The notes below the pieces were generated by a model. That model was not told the DNA's origin and did not search any database. It saw nothing but the letters and a program-made list of their open reading frames with translations. A stretch of DNA of 64,000 nucleotides from Alloacidobacterium sp963823845 (lineage in GTDB: Bacteria > Acidobacteriota > Terriglobia > Terriglobales > Acidobacteriaceae). The DNA lies in assembly GCA_963823845.1 (NCBI GenBank), contig CAWGND010000021.1, forward strand, positions 1-64,000, written 5' to 3'. Positions 53,501 through 63,224 of the stretch are shown in pieces (position 1 is the first letter of the stretch; every line of letters starts with the position of its first letter). Both the position numbers and the translations under genes were made by a program.

Positions 53501-54655
53501 ATGAGCGTACAGCCGCAAAAGTACACCCGGAATAATCCGTACATCTCACGCATGCTGGTCAACGTAGTGATGACTACGGCCGGGTCTGAAAAAGAAACAC
53601 GTCATATCGAGCTGGATCTTGAGCCGGGCATGGAATATACGCCCGGCGACGCTGTTGGAATCGTGCCTGAGAACCGTTCCTCAGAGGTAGCCGAGGTACT
53701 TGCTCAACTCCACTTCAAAGGCGACGAGCGTGTATTGGATCATTACAAAGTCGAGATCAGCCTGGAGGAGGCGCTGCGCACACGCCTGGCGATCGGCAAG
53801 CTCACTCGCAGTGCCGTGAATGCTTATACAAAGATCGCTCCGACATCGGTTCCGGGACTCGACACTCTGAAATCGTTGACGCTGCCGGACAATCGCTCAG
53901 CAGCAGAGGAGTACATCTGGGGCCGCGAGTTCATCGATCTCGTCACGGAATATCCCGGCGGAATTACGCAGCCGCAACAGTTGTTTACGGTACTGGCGCG
54001 CCTTACTCCGCGCATGTATTCGATTGCGTCGTCGCAGTCTTGGGTGAAGGATGCTGTGCATACCATTGTGCGCGTTGTTTACTACACAAGCCATCAACGC
54101 TACAGGCAGGGGCTGTGTTCGGGCCATCTTGGAGAACGCGCGCCCGAAGGCTCTACCATGCCGATCTTTTTGCATTCGAACAACAATTTTCGCCTGCCGG
54201 AAAACACTGACACGCCGGTCATCATGGTGGGCCCGGGAACAGGAATCGCACCCTTCCGCGCGTTTCTGCAGCACCGCAAGGCGCACGGACACAAGGGCGA
54301 GAACTGGCTTTTCTTTGGCGAGCAGCGCCGCGCCTCAGATTTCCTGTATCGCGAAGATCTGGAAGGAATGGTCAAGGACGGCATCCTGACGCGGTTCGAT
54401 ACCGCCTTTTCCCGTGACCAGTCGCACAAGGTCTACGTGCAGGACCGTATGCGGGAGAACGACGCTGAATTATTTCAATGGCTGGAACGCGGTGCGCACT
54501 TCTATGTATGCGGCGATGCAAATCGAATGGCGAAAGATGTAGAGACCGCGCTTCTGGATGCCATTGCCAACGGGCAGAACTGTACGCCGGATGCTGCACA
54601 GGAATATCTCGCCAAGATGAAGAAGGCGAGACGTTACCAGACGGACGTTTACTAG
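53501..54655 (+). CDS. CysJ-type sulfite reductase flavoprotein, FAD/NADPH module only
   Basis: 384 residues. The connection domain (YTPGDAVGIVPEN) and FAD motif RMYSIASSQ are followed by the NADPH part (GPGTGIAPFRAFLQHRKAHG, FYVCGDANRMAKDVETAL) and the invariant RYQTDVY end. The flavodoxin (FMN) domain that heads E. coli CysJ is absent, so electrons must pass to a separate carrier or directly to a haem or Fe-S partner. Such short forms partner ferredoxin-type sulfite reductases in some bacteria. It is divergent from the FNR gene (118-bp gap). Confidence 0.88.
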   Translation: MSVQPQKYTRNNPYISRMLVNVVMTTAGSEKETRHIELDLEPGMEYTPGDAVGIVPENRSSEVAEVLAQLHFKGDERVLDHYKVEISLEEALRTRLAIGKLTRSAVNAYTKIAPTSVPGLDTLKSLTLPDNRSAAEEYIWGREFIDLVTEYPGGITQPQQLFTVLARLTPRMYSIASSQSWVKDAVHTIVRVVYYTSHQRYRQGLCSGHLGERAPEGSTMPIFLHSNNNFRLPENTDTPVIMVGPGTGIAPFRAFLQHRKAHGHKGENWLFFGEQRRASDFLYREDLEGMVKDGILTRFDTAFSRDQSHKVYVQDRMRENDAELFQWLERGAHFYVCGDANRMAKDVETALLDAIANGQNCTPDAAQEYLAKMKKARRYQTDVY

Positions 54656-54755
54656 TCTGGCGAGCCTATCTCACGGTGTGTGCTCGCTTCCTTTGGGTTG
54701 ACTGTATGCGTCCAAAATAACGCGGATATGACTTTGTTGTCTCTGTCATCCTACA

Positions 54756-57224
54756 GTGAATCTTATGCCGCATCATCGATTCGCAAGGGCAATGCTCGTT
54801 GGCTTTCTTTGTTATGCCTCGTTTGCATTGGGACAGATGGCAGTACAAGCTCCGGTGGTTGTGACCGTTGCCGACGAGAACGGGCTGGCGGTTCCCGGCG
54901 CTCAGGTCATTGTTTCCGAACCGGGACGCCGCGATCTTGAACTGCAGACTGATTATGCCGGGCGCTGTACGTATTCGTTACACCAGAATGCTTCCTATCA
55001 GCTTCGCGTAGAGAAGCCCGGTTTCTACCAGGTTCTTAAATCTGTCATGGATGCGCATCTGGAGGAAGTGGCTGTCGTGCTGGTGCACATTCAAGTGATC
55101 CGGCAGGAGGTGAACGTCGAGGCGTCAACAGTCGGCATCGATCCTGAGCAAACCTCGCTCAAGAACACGATGAATACGCCGGAGATCGTCAACATTCCTT
55201 ATCCGACGTCGCGGGACATCCGCAACATCTTGCCATTCAATCCGGGGATTGTTCAGGATGCTTCAGGGCAGGTTCATGTTGCGGGATCGGAAACGTATGC
55301 GACGCTCGATCTGCTGGACGGGTTCGACATCCGCTCGCCGGTGAGCGGCGCGCTGGCTTTGCGCGTGAGCCCCGACGCGGTGCGGTCGATCGATACGGAG
55401 ACGACGCGGTATCCGGTGCAGTTTGGCAAGACGACGGGCGGCGTGGTGGCTTTCTACACCGGCATGGGTGATAACAAGTTTCGCTTTAATGCCACGGATT
55501 TTCTCCCTTCATATCATGACGTAAACGGGATTCGCTTCGACAAATTCGTGCCGCGGTTCACCTTTTCCGGCCCGCTGGTTCGCAACCGCGCCTGGTTCTT
55601 CGACGGACTGGAGACGGAATACGACAGCATTTACATCCAGGAGCTTCCTGCCGGGGCGGACACCAATCACGTAATACGCGGCAGTAATCTGATCAAAGCG
55701 CAGGTCAATCTCACGCCCGCCAATATTCTCTCCGGGGGATTTCTCTTCAATGATTACCACTCGCCTTACGACGGCCTCTCGTCGCTGACGCCGCAGCAAA
55801 GCACTGTAAAACGGGATACGGCGGCGTGGCTGCCCTATGTGCGCGACCAGCATAGCTTTTCGAATGGCGCGCTACTGGATACGGGCTTTGCGTTTTTGCG
55901 CTTTCGCGATGGCTTCGAGCCCCATGGGGACGAACCCTATGAACTGACGCCGGAGCTCCCGCAGGGCAGCTTTTTTGCGAATGAGGTCTCGCATTCATAT
56001 CGCACGGAAGGAAAGGCAACACTCTATCTGCCTTCACGTCACTGGCTCGGACGCCATGATTTGCGAACTGGAGTCGATCTCGACTACATCGACTTTGACG
56101 AAGAGGAGTGGCTCGCGCCAGTGGGCTATTTGCGGGAGGACAGAACGTTGCTGCGGCGGAGCGTCTTTCCCAGTCAACCGCCGTTTACACGGCACAATCT
56201 TGAAACGGGCGCATATATTCAGGATCGCTGGCTCGCGCGCCAGGGGCTAATGATCGAACCGGGGCTGCGCTTCGACTGGGATGAGATTATTCGACGGCCG
56301 CTCTTTTCGCCTCGCGTTGCCATTGCCTACGCGCCCGGTTCGGAGGCCACGACCAAGCTTTCGGCTGGCGTTGGACTCTACTATGAGCACACGCAGCTTG
56401 AATATTTGACCCGGGCATTTCCGGGGATTCGCTATGACACTTACTACGCAGCTGACGGTGTTACTCCGGTGAGCGGACCGCTGGAAACGGACTTCGAGGT
56501 GAACGACGGCTCGCTCCATCAGGCACGGGCTATCAACTGGAGTGTGGGCATCGAGAGGAAGCTTCCGGGCGAGATTTACGCCGGGGCGAATTTTATCGAG
56601 AAGCGAACCAGCGATGCTTTTGTTTATACGAATCAGAATGGTTCAGGGGCGTTGTCGGGGACCTATCTGCTGACCAACGAGAGAAGCGACCACTATGATT
56701 CGGTAGAGTTCGACGCACGGCGCACATTCGCCAATGGATACACGTTATTTGCTTCTTACACGCGCTCGTCGGCGCGCACGAATGCGGCGCTCGATTACAT
56801 GCCGACCATATCGTTGCTTGGACCGCAGCAGAGCGGTCCTTTGGCGTGGAATTCGCCGAACCGGCTGATCTCATGGGGATGGCTGCCGTTTCTGCTGCCG
56901 AAGTTCAAGAAGAGCTGGGACTTTGTCTACACAATGGCCTGGCAGTCTGGATTTCCGTTCACAGCAGTCGATGCCAACCGGCAGGTGGTGGGTGCGGCGG
57001 CCTCGGGACGTTTTCCTGACTATGTCTCGTTCAGCCCCGGCCTCGAATGGCGCTTTCATTTTCGCGGTGCTTACTTCGGGCTGCGCGGCGTTCTTGAAAA
57101 TGCGACCAATAGCAGCGACCCTGCCTTGGTGAACAATGTCGTCAATTCGCCTGAATTCGGTACATTCAGCGAGTTTCAGGGGAGGGCCATTACGGCGCGG
57201 CTACGGCTGATTGAGTCAAAGTAG
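54756..57224 (+). CDS. TonB-dependent (Oar-like) outer-membrane receptor
   Basis: 822 residues from GTG 54756 (ATG 54765 is the alternative). Signal peptide (FARAMLVGFLCYASFALG), then a carboxypeptidase-regulatory fold (VTVADENGLAVPGAQVIVSE, YAGRCTYSLHQNASYQLRVE), a plug (NIPYPTSRDIRNILPFNPGI, SETYATLDLLDGFDI) and about 22 barrel strands with aromatic ends, finishing RAITARLRLIESK. Such receptors import large substrates using TonB energy. No TonB or ligand gene is adjacent, so the substrate is unknown. It follows the CysJ-type gene after 100 bp. Confidence 0.9.
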   Translation: MNLMPHHRFARAMLVGFLCYASFALGQMAVQAPVVVTVADENGLAVPGAQVIVSEPGRRDLELQTDYAGRCTYSLHQNASYQLRVEKPGFYQVLKSVMDAHLEEVAVVLVHIQVIRQEVNVEASTVGIDPEQTSLKNTMNTPEIVNIPYPTSRDIRNILPFNPGIVQDASGQVHVAGSETYATLDLLDGFDIRSPVSGALALRVSPDAVRSIDTETTRYPVQFGKTTGGVVAFYTGMGDNKFRFNATDFLPSYHDVNGIRFDKFVPRFTFSGPLVRNRAWFFDGLETEYDSIYIQELPAGADTNHVIRGSNLIKAQVNLTPANILSGGFLFNDYHSPYDGLSSLTPQQSTVKRDTAAWLPYVRDQHSFSNGALLDTGFAFLRFRDGFEPHGDEPYELTPELPQGSFFANEVSHSYRTEGKATLYLPSRHWLGRHDLRTGVDLDYIDFDEEEWLAPVGYLREDRTLLRRSVFPSQPPFTRHNLETGAYIQDRWLARQGLMIEPGLRFDWDEIIRRPLFSPRVAIAYAPGSEATTKLSAGVGLYYEHTQLEYLTRAFPGIRYDTYYAADGVTPVSGPLETDFEVNDGSLHQARAINWSVGIERKLPGEIYAGANFIEKRTSDAFVYTNQNGSGALSGTYLLTNERSDHYDSVEFDARRTFANGYTLFASYTRSSARTNAALDYMPTISLLGPQQSGPLAWNSPNRLISWGWLPFLLPKFKKSWDFVYTMAWQSGFPFTAVDANRQVVGAAASGRFPDYVSFSPGLEWRFHFRGAYFGLRGVLENATNSSDPALVNNVVNSPEFGTFSEFQGRAITARLRLIESK

Positions 57225-57277
57225 ATCGTTCGCGACGCAGGCCTGCGGGAAAGCCTGTCCACCATAGAGGACAGTTC

Positions 57278-59158
57278 CTATTCCACTGTGACCGATTTTG
57301 CCAGATTGCGCGGCTGATCTACGTCGCAGCCGCGGCGCACGGCGATGTGGTAGGCAAGCAGTTGCAACGGGATAACGTCGAGCACAGACAGTAGCAACTC
57401 TGAAGTGTGCGGGATGTAGAGGACGTGATCCACGAGCTGTCGGATTTCTTCGTCACCCTCGATGGCGACGGCGATGACCTTGCCGGAGCGCGCTGTTACT
57501 TCCTGAATGTTCGAGAGCGTTTTTTCGTAGCGCAGCTTCGAGTCGCGATTGCTCTTGTCCTGCGTGGCCAGCACGACGACGGGGAGCGTCTCGTCGATGA
57601 GGGCGTTGGGGCCGTGCTTCATCTCGCCCGCCGGATAGCCCTCGGCGTGGATGTAGGAAATTTCCTTGAGCTTGAGTGCGCCTTCGAGCGCGATCGGGTA
57701 GTGGATGCCACGCCCGAGAAAGAGGAAGTCGCTAACATTTGAGTAGACACGGGCGAGCTTTTCACATTCGCTGTCGACCGTGCGCAGAATTTCCTCAGCT
57801 TTGCCCGGTAGCAGGGTCAGTTCTTCGAGCAGAGCAAGGCTTTCCTGATCGGAGATGGTCTGGCGCGCTTGCGCGAGGTGCACGGCGAAAAGGAAGAGCG
57901 CCACGAGTTGCGCAGTGAAGGCTTTGGTGGAAGCGACGCCGATCTCGGGTCCAGCGTGTGTGTAGATAGTTCCGTGGGCCTCGCGGGCGATCATGGCGCC
58001 GACGACGTTGCAGATGGCGATGGTCTTCGATCCCTTGGCGATCATCTCGCGCTGCGCGGCCAAGGTGTCGGCGGTTTCTCCTGATTGCGTGATGAGCAGG
58101 CCGATTGCGTCGGGGTCGGGGATCGGGTCGCGGTAGCGGTATTCGCTGGCGTAGTCAACTTCGACGGGAACGCGGGCGAGGCGCTCGATCATGAACTTGC
58201 CAGCCGTCGCGGCGTGCCAACTGGTGCCGCAAGCGGCGATGTTGATCTTCGTGGCGTGGCGAAAATCTTCATCGCTGATCTTCATTTCGCTGAGGAAGAC
58301 TTTGCCGGTGTCGAGCGAAATGCGTCCGAGCGTGGTGTCGCGGATGGCGCGCGGCTGCTCGAAAATTTCCTTAAGCATGAAGTGCTTGTAGCCGCCTTTT
58401 TCTGCCTGAATCGGGTCCCACTGGATGCGCTGAACTGGACGTTCGATGGGGTTGCCATGGAAGTCGGTGAGGTGAACGCCGGAGGGCGTGAGGACGGCCA
58501 TGTCGCCGTCAGCGAGGAAGTAGAGATTGCGCGTGTGGTGCAGGATTCCGGGGACATCGGAGGCGACGAAGTATTCGCCCTCTCCGAGACCGATTACGGC
58601 GGGCGGCCCGAAGCGGGCGGCTACGATTTTATTTGGTTCGTCGGCGGAGATCACGACGATAGCGAAGGCTCCGGTGAGACGGGCGACGGAGCGGCGCACG
58701 GCTTCTTCAAGCGGCATAGTTTTGCCGGATGTGGCCGCTGAAGACATTTCCCGCTCAATGAGATGGGCGATGATCTCTGTATCTGTTTCGGTTACGAATT
58801 TGTGGCCTACGGCGATAAGCTCGTGCTTGAGGGCTAGATAGTTTTCAACGATGCCGTTATGCACGACGACGATGCGGCCAGTGCAGTCACGATGAGGGTG
58901 GGCGTTTTCTTCCGTGGGGCGGCCGTGGGTGGCCCAGCGGGTGTGGCCTATGCCGTATGTCCCGTGGATGGGACGGTCGTTGAGGACTTCTTCGAGCTTC
59001 CGCAGCTTGCCGGGGGCGCGGCGCAACTCCAGCCCGTTGCCGGCTCCGCCGACGGCGATGCCGGCTGAGTCGTAGCCGCGGTATTCCAGGCGGCGCAGGC
59101 CTTCGATGATGACCGGGACAACTTCCTTGTTGCCAACATAGCCGACAATTCCACACAT
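57278..59158 (-). CDS. glmS: Glutamine--fructose-6-phosphate aminotransferase
   Basis: 626 residues. It starts MCGIVGYVGN, where Cys2 is the glutamine-cleaving nucleophile after Met removal. The glutaminase domain covers about 1-225; two SIS sugar-isomerase domains follow (AACGTSWHAATAGKFMIERL, YPAGEMKHGPNALIDETLPV), ending with DQPRNLAKSVTVE as in all GlmS. It makes glucosamine-6-phosphate, the first step to UDP-GlcNAc and peptidoglycan. Leftward; no glmS ribozyme core is recognised upstream. Confidence 0.97.
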   Translation of the reverse strand: MCGIVGYVGNKEVVPVIIEGLRRLEYRGYDSAGIAVGGAGNGLELRRAPGKLRKLEEVLNDRPIHGTYGIGHTRWATHGRPTEENAHPHRDCTGRIVVVHNGIVENYLALKHELIAVGHKFVTETDTEIIAHLIEREMSSAATSGKTMPLEEAVRRSVARLTGAFAIVVISADEPNKIVAARFGPPAVIGLGEGEYFVASDVPGILHHTRNLYFLADGDMAVLTPSGVHLTDFHGNPIERPVQRIQWDPIQAEKGGYKHFMLKEIFEQPRAIRDTTLGRISLDTGKVFLSEMKISDEDFRHATKINIAACGTSWHAATAGKFMIERLARVPVEVDYASEYRYRDPIPDPDAIGLLITQSGETADTLAAQREMIAKGSKTIAICNVVGAMIAREAHGTIYTHAGPEIGVASTKAFTAQLVALFLFAVHLAQARQTISDQESLALLEELTLLPGKAEEILRTVDSECEKLARVYSNVSDFLFLGRGIHYPIALEGALKLKEISYIHAEGYPAGEMKHGPNALIDETLPVVVLATQDKSNRDSKLRYEKTLSNIQEVTARSGKVIAVAIEGDEEIRQLVDHVLYIPHTSELLLSVLDVIPLQLLAYHIAVRRGCDVDQPRNLAKSVTVE

Positions 59159-59208
59159 ATACAGATTGTAAGGTACGTGTCAAAACCGTCCGCGGCGGAG
59201 ATTTGCGC

Positions 59209-59460
59209 TTATACGCCTTCTTCAAGCCGATATGTGAACTCTTCGATGACGGGGTTGGTTAGGATGTCGCGGGCGATGCGCTCGACTTCTTCTTTTGCGG
59301 ATGCGGCGTCGAGGGAGTTGTCGAGATCGAGCACGAAATACTTTCCCTGGCGTACGTCGTTCACGCCCTTGTACTGCATCTTCTTCAGTGCGTTCTGGAT
59401 GGTCTGGCCCTGGGGGTCAAGCACCGTCCTTTTGAGTGTCACGTAGACATGAGCTTTCAT
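59209..59460 (-). CDS. purS: Phosphoribosylformylglycinamidine synthase subunit PurS
   Basis: 83 residues, usual length. PurS fold with YVTLKRTVLDPQGQTIQNAL at the start, KMQYKGVNDVRQGKYFVLDL in the middle and VIEEFTYRLEEG at the end. It bridges PurQ and PurL in the fourth step of purine synthesis. purQ and purL are not in the window; they may lie elsewhere. It lies 50 bp upstream of glmS on the same strand. Confidence 0.92.
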   Translation of the reverse strand: MKAHVYVTLKRTVLDPQGQTIQNALKKMQYKGVNDVRQGKYFVLDLDNSLDAASAKEEVERIARDILTNPVIEEFTYRLEEGV

Positions 59461-59580
59461 TATCGCCGATTATAAAGGACTTCGCGTCCAGCGATACGCG
59501 CCTTCGGCGCAGTTGGTCTTCTATGCCGCGGGGAGGCATTGGCGCCAATTTCGCATCAAATTGCGTACACTGGAAGTCGC

Positions 59581-60138
59581 ATGGTGAATTATCTGGAACT
59601 ACCGATTGGCGATAAGTCGCCCGAGGTGATCAACACTGTTATCGAGATCCCGTTCGAGGGCATTAACAAGTACGAGTACGACAAGCAGTTGCATGTCTTC
59701 CGGCTGGACCGCAATTTGTATTCGCCGGTGCACTATCCGGGGGACTACGGATTTATACCGTCGACGCTGAGCGACGATGGCGATCCTCTCGACGTGCTGG
59801 TGCTGGTGGATGCCCCGAGTTTTCCGGGATGCGTTATGCAGGTGCGTCCGATTGGGCTGATGGAGATGCTGGACCAGGGTGTTCTCGATGAGAAGGTGCT
59901 GGCGGTCGGGAAGAACAATCCCCGCTATACCGATGTCTGGAATTATTCCGAGATCTATCCGCACATGCTCAAGGAGATTACGCATTTCTTCTCGATCTAC
60001 AAGGATCTTGAAGGCAAGCGCGTTGAGGTTCGCGGATGGCATGATGCGGCGTATGCGCGCGAGCGCGTTCTGCAGGCTGCGAAGAATTTTACCGAGAATA
60101 AAGAGAAGAAGCTCGCTGGGGCTGGTGCGCAGAAGTAG
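59581..60138 (+). CDS. ppa: Inorganic pyrophosphatase (family I)
   Basis: 185 residues from ATG 59581 (a TTG at 59539 is in frame but lacks homology-like sequence). The active site reads DYGFIPSTLSDDGDPLDVLVLVD, the D-x-D-P-x-D metal-binding signature of soluble family I enzymes, and YKDLEGKRVEV carries the phosphate-binding Lys/Tyr. It hydrolyses pyrophosphate to drive biosynthesis. It ends at the hairpin 60204. Confidence 0.95.
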   Translation: MVNYLELPIGDKSPEVINTVIEIPFEGINKYEYDKQLHVFRLDRNLYSPVHYPGDYGFIPSTLSDDGDPLDVLVLVDAPSFPGCVMQVRPIGLMEMLDQGVLDEKVLAVGKNNPRYTDVWNYSEIYPHMLKEITHFFSIYKDLEGKRVEVRGWHDAAYARERVLQAAKNFTENKEKKLAGAGAQK

Positions 60139-60203
60139 TCTTCTCTTCCTCGACGTTGCCCCAAACCTCAGGGCTAAAACCCCTCTCATTTGCAGCCGCT
60201 ATT

Positions 60204-60223
60204 GCGCGGGCTGAAGCCCGCGC
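60204..60223 (+). terminator. GC palindrome, terminator or REP-like
   Basis: GCGCGGGCT-GA-AGCCCGCGC is a perfect 9-bp inverted repeat, followed after 7 bp by TTTTT. It lies between the convergent stops of ppa and the AsmA-like gene and could end both transcripts. Confidence 0.65.
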
Positions 60224-60259
60224 CTGCCCTTTTTCGATAACTATTCTGCTCGGTTTTTG

Positions 60260-62773
60260 TTATGGCGTGCGCTGGCCGGATACCTTCGCTACATGCGCGG
60301 GTTCCTCGTGATCGGTGACGGCCAGGTTTGATTTCCGGTCGAATGAGATTGTGCCCGAGACCGTCTGTTTTAGAGGTCCCTTGGTCACTTGCGATTGGTC
60401 GAGGATGAGCTGACTGTTCTTGATGGCTCCATCGGCACTCCAATGGTCGAAGTGCGTCAGGGCCGCCGGCACCAGGGCGATCGCTCCCTGCGTCCAGTCC
60501 CAATGAAATGTTCCCTGTGCCGACCGGGCGAGATCGTCTGTTGAGTATCCGGCCAATTCCACGTGCATATTTACGCTCACTGTTCCTGATAGCGGCGACT
60601 CGTTCCAGAGGCTTGTGAGCCCTGTTGCATTCGCGTGGAGTAGTTGCGCATCGAAGCTGTAGCGCGGGGTGCTACCGGTTGCATCCATGGTGCCGGTTGC
60701 CTGAAGAATGCCGTTGAGTGCGTGCGCTTCGATGGACGTGAACTGGATTTGACGTCCTTCGATGTGCAGCCCGGTACTGGCATCGTGGAGGGCAAGAGGG
60801 CCGAGCGTGAAGATGGCCGTCCGGACCGTGCCGTTGAGCGTGGGCCATGCGACTTTGTGGCGATCGAGGCGGGCCAGAATTTGCTGCAGGAATTCGCCGT
60901 GTTCGCCTGCACCCATCACGGCGGATTGTAGTGCCGCGGCATCGAGCTGCGGTGTGTCGAGGGAGAATTCGCGGACACATGCCAGGTCAGAGCAGGGGAT
61001 AGGTGAGGTGATGGAAAGCGCTGCCGGAATTTTGTGGAAGACAATGGAAACCGGGTTCCAGATGACCTGCGTAGGCGTGAGCGCGGCTTGCGCCGAGACG
61101 ATCTCTACCGGTTCGGGAAGAAAGCTTGCCTGATATTTCGCGTTCTTGATGCGGAGAGAGCCCTCGGTGGTTGTCGTGGACGATGGATTGGCGACCGTGG
61201 TGGTTTGCGGCAGCCATGGGCCGCGAACTGTCAGGTCGAGAATCGCGCTTCCCTGGGGAGCGAGAGATGAGGCTGCGTTGTGCACCAGGCCAATATTGGC
61301 AGTGATGGGACGCAGGCGTTCAAGCGAAGCTTCGCCGTTGAAATGCAACGAGAAGCCCTGACGACTGAAGTCGCCGGAGACGGTCAGAGGCGAATCCCCG
61401 CCCAGCGGAATGCTTGCGTCTGCGAGGTGCAGCGATTCGGCCGCACGCACTGGAACTGACCTTGTCCTTGCGGAGCGCCTCCGCGCAGGCTGAGCGGCAA
61501 GACTGGTGACGTGCAGGGTTGGAATCAGGAGGGGCGCGCCCATGCCTTGAGAGCGAATGGAAAGCCCGCTAACGGTAGCATCGCCGGTCAGATCTTCGGT
61601 GGGCGACTTCCTATAGACCAGGCTGCCCTGTATGGTTCCCGAAACCTGTGTGGATGATGCGAAGCCATTGCTGACAAGACGCAGCGCAGACAATCCAAAG
61701 GCGGCAGGAACGTTTTGGATCTGGAGGTTGAAGCTGGGTTTCGGGCGCTCGAGGTCGGGGACGGCTCCGGTCAGCAGGAGGTGGCCCTCATCGATGGGCC
61801 ATAGGCAGGTGAGGCTTTCCAGAGAACGGGAATCGTGTCGGTACGCGCCCTGACAGGTGGCATCGACATTGAATGTTTCGAGCGGAGTGAATTCCTGGCG
61901 GTGCATTCCGGCGATCCGCAGGCGAGTCTTGAACTGCGGGTTAAAGAGGTCGCCCTTGATGGTGCCGGTCACGTCCAAGCTGCCGCGCCATCCGGTGTCC
62001 TGACCGAGGAGCAGACGAGCAATCTGGCCGAGAGGCGCGTTGGACCATTCAGTTTCGAGATCGACTGGCATGCTGTCGATGGCCGAAGCGCGCTGGAGAG
62101 AGCCCTCGACGCGCAGGAGGCCAGTGTCGGACAGGCCAAGGTCGAGATCGGTGCGAACGGGTTGGGCTTCGAGGCGAATGCGCCATTCGTCGGGATTTGC
62201 CAGCCACATGGCGAAGTCGGAATTGAGCAGAGAAAAGGGCCTTTTCTCCTTGCCGATTTTGAAATTGACGCGGGCGTTGCTGGCTTCAATGTAAGGAAAT
62301 CGCGGGGAACTGCTGGCGCGCTTCTGTGCGGTCGGTGCGTTGGGAATGTGCGAGGCCTGCAGCAGAACATTGCCGATGTTCCATCGACCTTCGTTATTGC
62401 GAACCAGATTGAGGCTCGGCTGGTCGAAGCTGATGCGACCGATTTCGAGGCGTCCGCGCCAGAGAGAGCTTAGCCGGATGGAGGCGTCGACGCTGGGGGC
62501 GCGGAGCGTCGGCTCTGCGCCGAAGGCCGGGTCTTCTTCGACCAGAAAGTCGCTTAGTTCAAGGCCGGGGCGGGGGAGCAGGCGAAGGGTGACCGATGAT
62601 AGATGCACGCGGCGGCCCAGGCTGCTGCCGATGGCGTCGGCGATGCGGCGCTGATAGCGGTTCATGTTGATGAGCGGCGGCAGGACCAGGGCCGCGGCCA
62701 GCAGAAGCAGGGCGGTGAAGAGGAGCCAGTATTCTCGCTGTGATTTGCGCGGGTTGTCGCTGATCGCTTCCAC
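60260..62773 (-). CDS. AsmA-family inner-membrane-anchored protein
   Basis: 837 residues. One N-terminal membrane helix (YWLLFTALLLLAAALVLPPL) and then the AsmA start (NMNRYQRRIADAIGSSLGRR, LPRPGLELSDFLVEED, SLWRGRLEIGRISFDQPSLN). The rest is a long beta-rich periplasmic body of repeating strands. AsmA-like proteins are thought to bridge the envelope and move phospholipids to the outer membrane. The C-terminal domain (LRPITANIGLVHNAASS to the end) fits the AsmA-2 part. It is the only gene between ppa and the 62823 repeats; the start at 62773 is the only ATG near the helix. Confidence 0.88.
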   Translation of the reverse strand: MEAISDNPRKSQREYWLLFTALLLLAAALVLPPLINMNRYQRRIADAIGSSLGRRVHLSSVTLRLLPRPGLELSDFLVEEDPAFGAEPTLRAPSVDASIRLSSLWRGRLEIGRISFDQPSLNLVRNNEGRWNIGNVLLQASHIPNAPTAQKRASSSPRFPYIEASNARVNFKIGKEKRPFSLLNSDFAMWLANPDEWRIRLEAQPVRTDLDLGLSDTGLLRVEGSLQRASAIDSMPVDLETEWSNAPLGQIARLLLGQDTGWRGSLDVTGTIKGDLFNPQFKTRLRIAGMHRQEFTPLETFNVDATCQGAYRHDSRSLESLTCLWPIDEGHLLLTGAVPDLERPKPSFNLQIQNVPAAFGLSALRLVSNGFASSTQVSGTIQGSLVYRKSPTEDLTGDATVSGLSIRSQGMGAPLLIPTLHVTSLAAQPARRRSARTRSVPVRAAESLHLADASIPLGGDSPLTVSGDFSRQGFSLHFNGEASLERLRPITANIGLVHNAASSLAPQGSAILDLTVRGPWLPQTTTVANPSSTTTTEGSLRIKNAKYQASFLPEPVEIVSAQAALTPTQVIWNPVSIVFHKIPAALSITSPIPCSDLACVREFSLDTPQLDAAALQSAVMGAGEHGEFLQQILARLDRHKVAWPTLNGTVRTAIFTLGPLALHDASTGLHIEGRQIQFTSIEAHALNGILQATGTMDATGSTPRYSFDAQLLHANATGLTSLWNESPLSGTVSVNMHVELAGYSTDDLARSAQGTFHWDWTQGAIALVPAALTHFDHWSADGAIKNSQLILDQSQVTKGPLKQTVSGTISFDRKSNLAVTDHEEPAHVAKVSGQRTP

Positions 62774-62822
62774 GGTTGATTGAACATTACCATTCGCAGG
62801 CCTCTGTTGCCCCCCGGTATTT

Positions 62823-62924
62823 TGTACGGAGATCCTTTGTTTTGTGGCTTACGGGTGGTTCTGTACGGAGACTGTTTGTTTTCGAGCACTTAGCTCGTAC
62901 GTTTGTACGGGTTTTGTTTGTTTT
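62823..62924. repeat. Three copies of a 21-bp repeat TGTACGG-N6-TTTGTTTT
   Basis: Copies start at 62823, 62862 and 62904, each exactly 21 bp from TGTACGG to TTTGTTTT, with differing middle six bases. The spacing is 39 and 42 bp. They lie 50 to 150 bp upstream of the leftward AsmA-like gene. No coding frame covers them. An operator array is the simplest reading. A partial palindrome CGTAC-GTTT-GTACG overlaps the third copy. Confidence 0.55.
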
Positions 62925-63102
62925 CAATGAGTTGCGGTGTCTGCTTGAAGAGGCATGGCTTTCGCCAAGCCTCTCTCTCTTATTATATCGTTTCTGAGGG
63001 GAATTCCCGGCACTGCTTGTTTCCTTGTAACTCATTGATAATAAGATAGTTAATTTTGACATGGCTGAGCCGGGGCTTGACAGTGGCGGTGGGGTCCTGG
63101 CT

Positions 63103-63153
63103 ACTCCTTCGGCTGCGCTCAGGACAAGCTCTTCGACTTCGCTCAGGATGACA
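63103..63153. repeat. Dispersed repeat, CTTCG...CTCAGGATGACA
   Basis: Best copy of the short intergenic repeat also found at 38722 and 45283: two CTTCG-(A/G)-CT-(T/G)CGCTCAGGA units in tandem, ending ATGACA. It lies between lepB and the AsmA-like gene. Confidence 0.55.
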
Positions 63154-63224
63154 CTTTGTTTGAGGCGGATTTGTGCTTTCCCGCCCCTTTTTGTGCCTAT
63201 AGATGCGAACTGCAATCTTTGTAG

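Noticed and set aside
58900..59500. glmS ribozyme in the glmS leader
   Set aside because: The region upstream of glmS is occupied by purS and the 50-bp gap is too short for a ribozyme.
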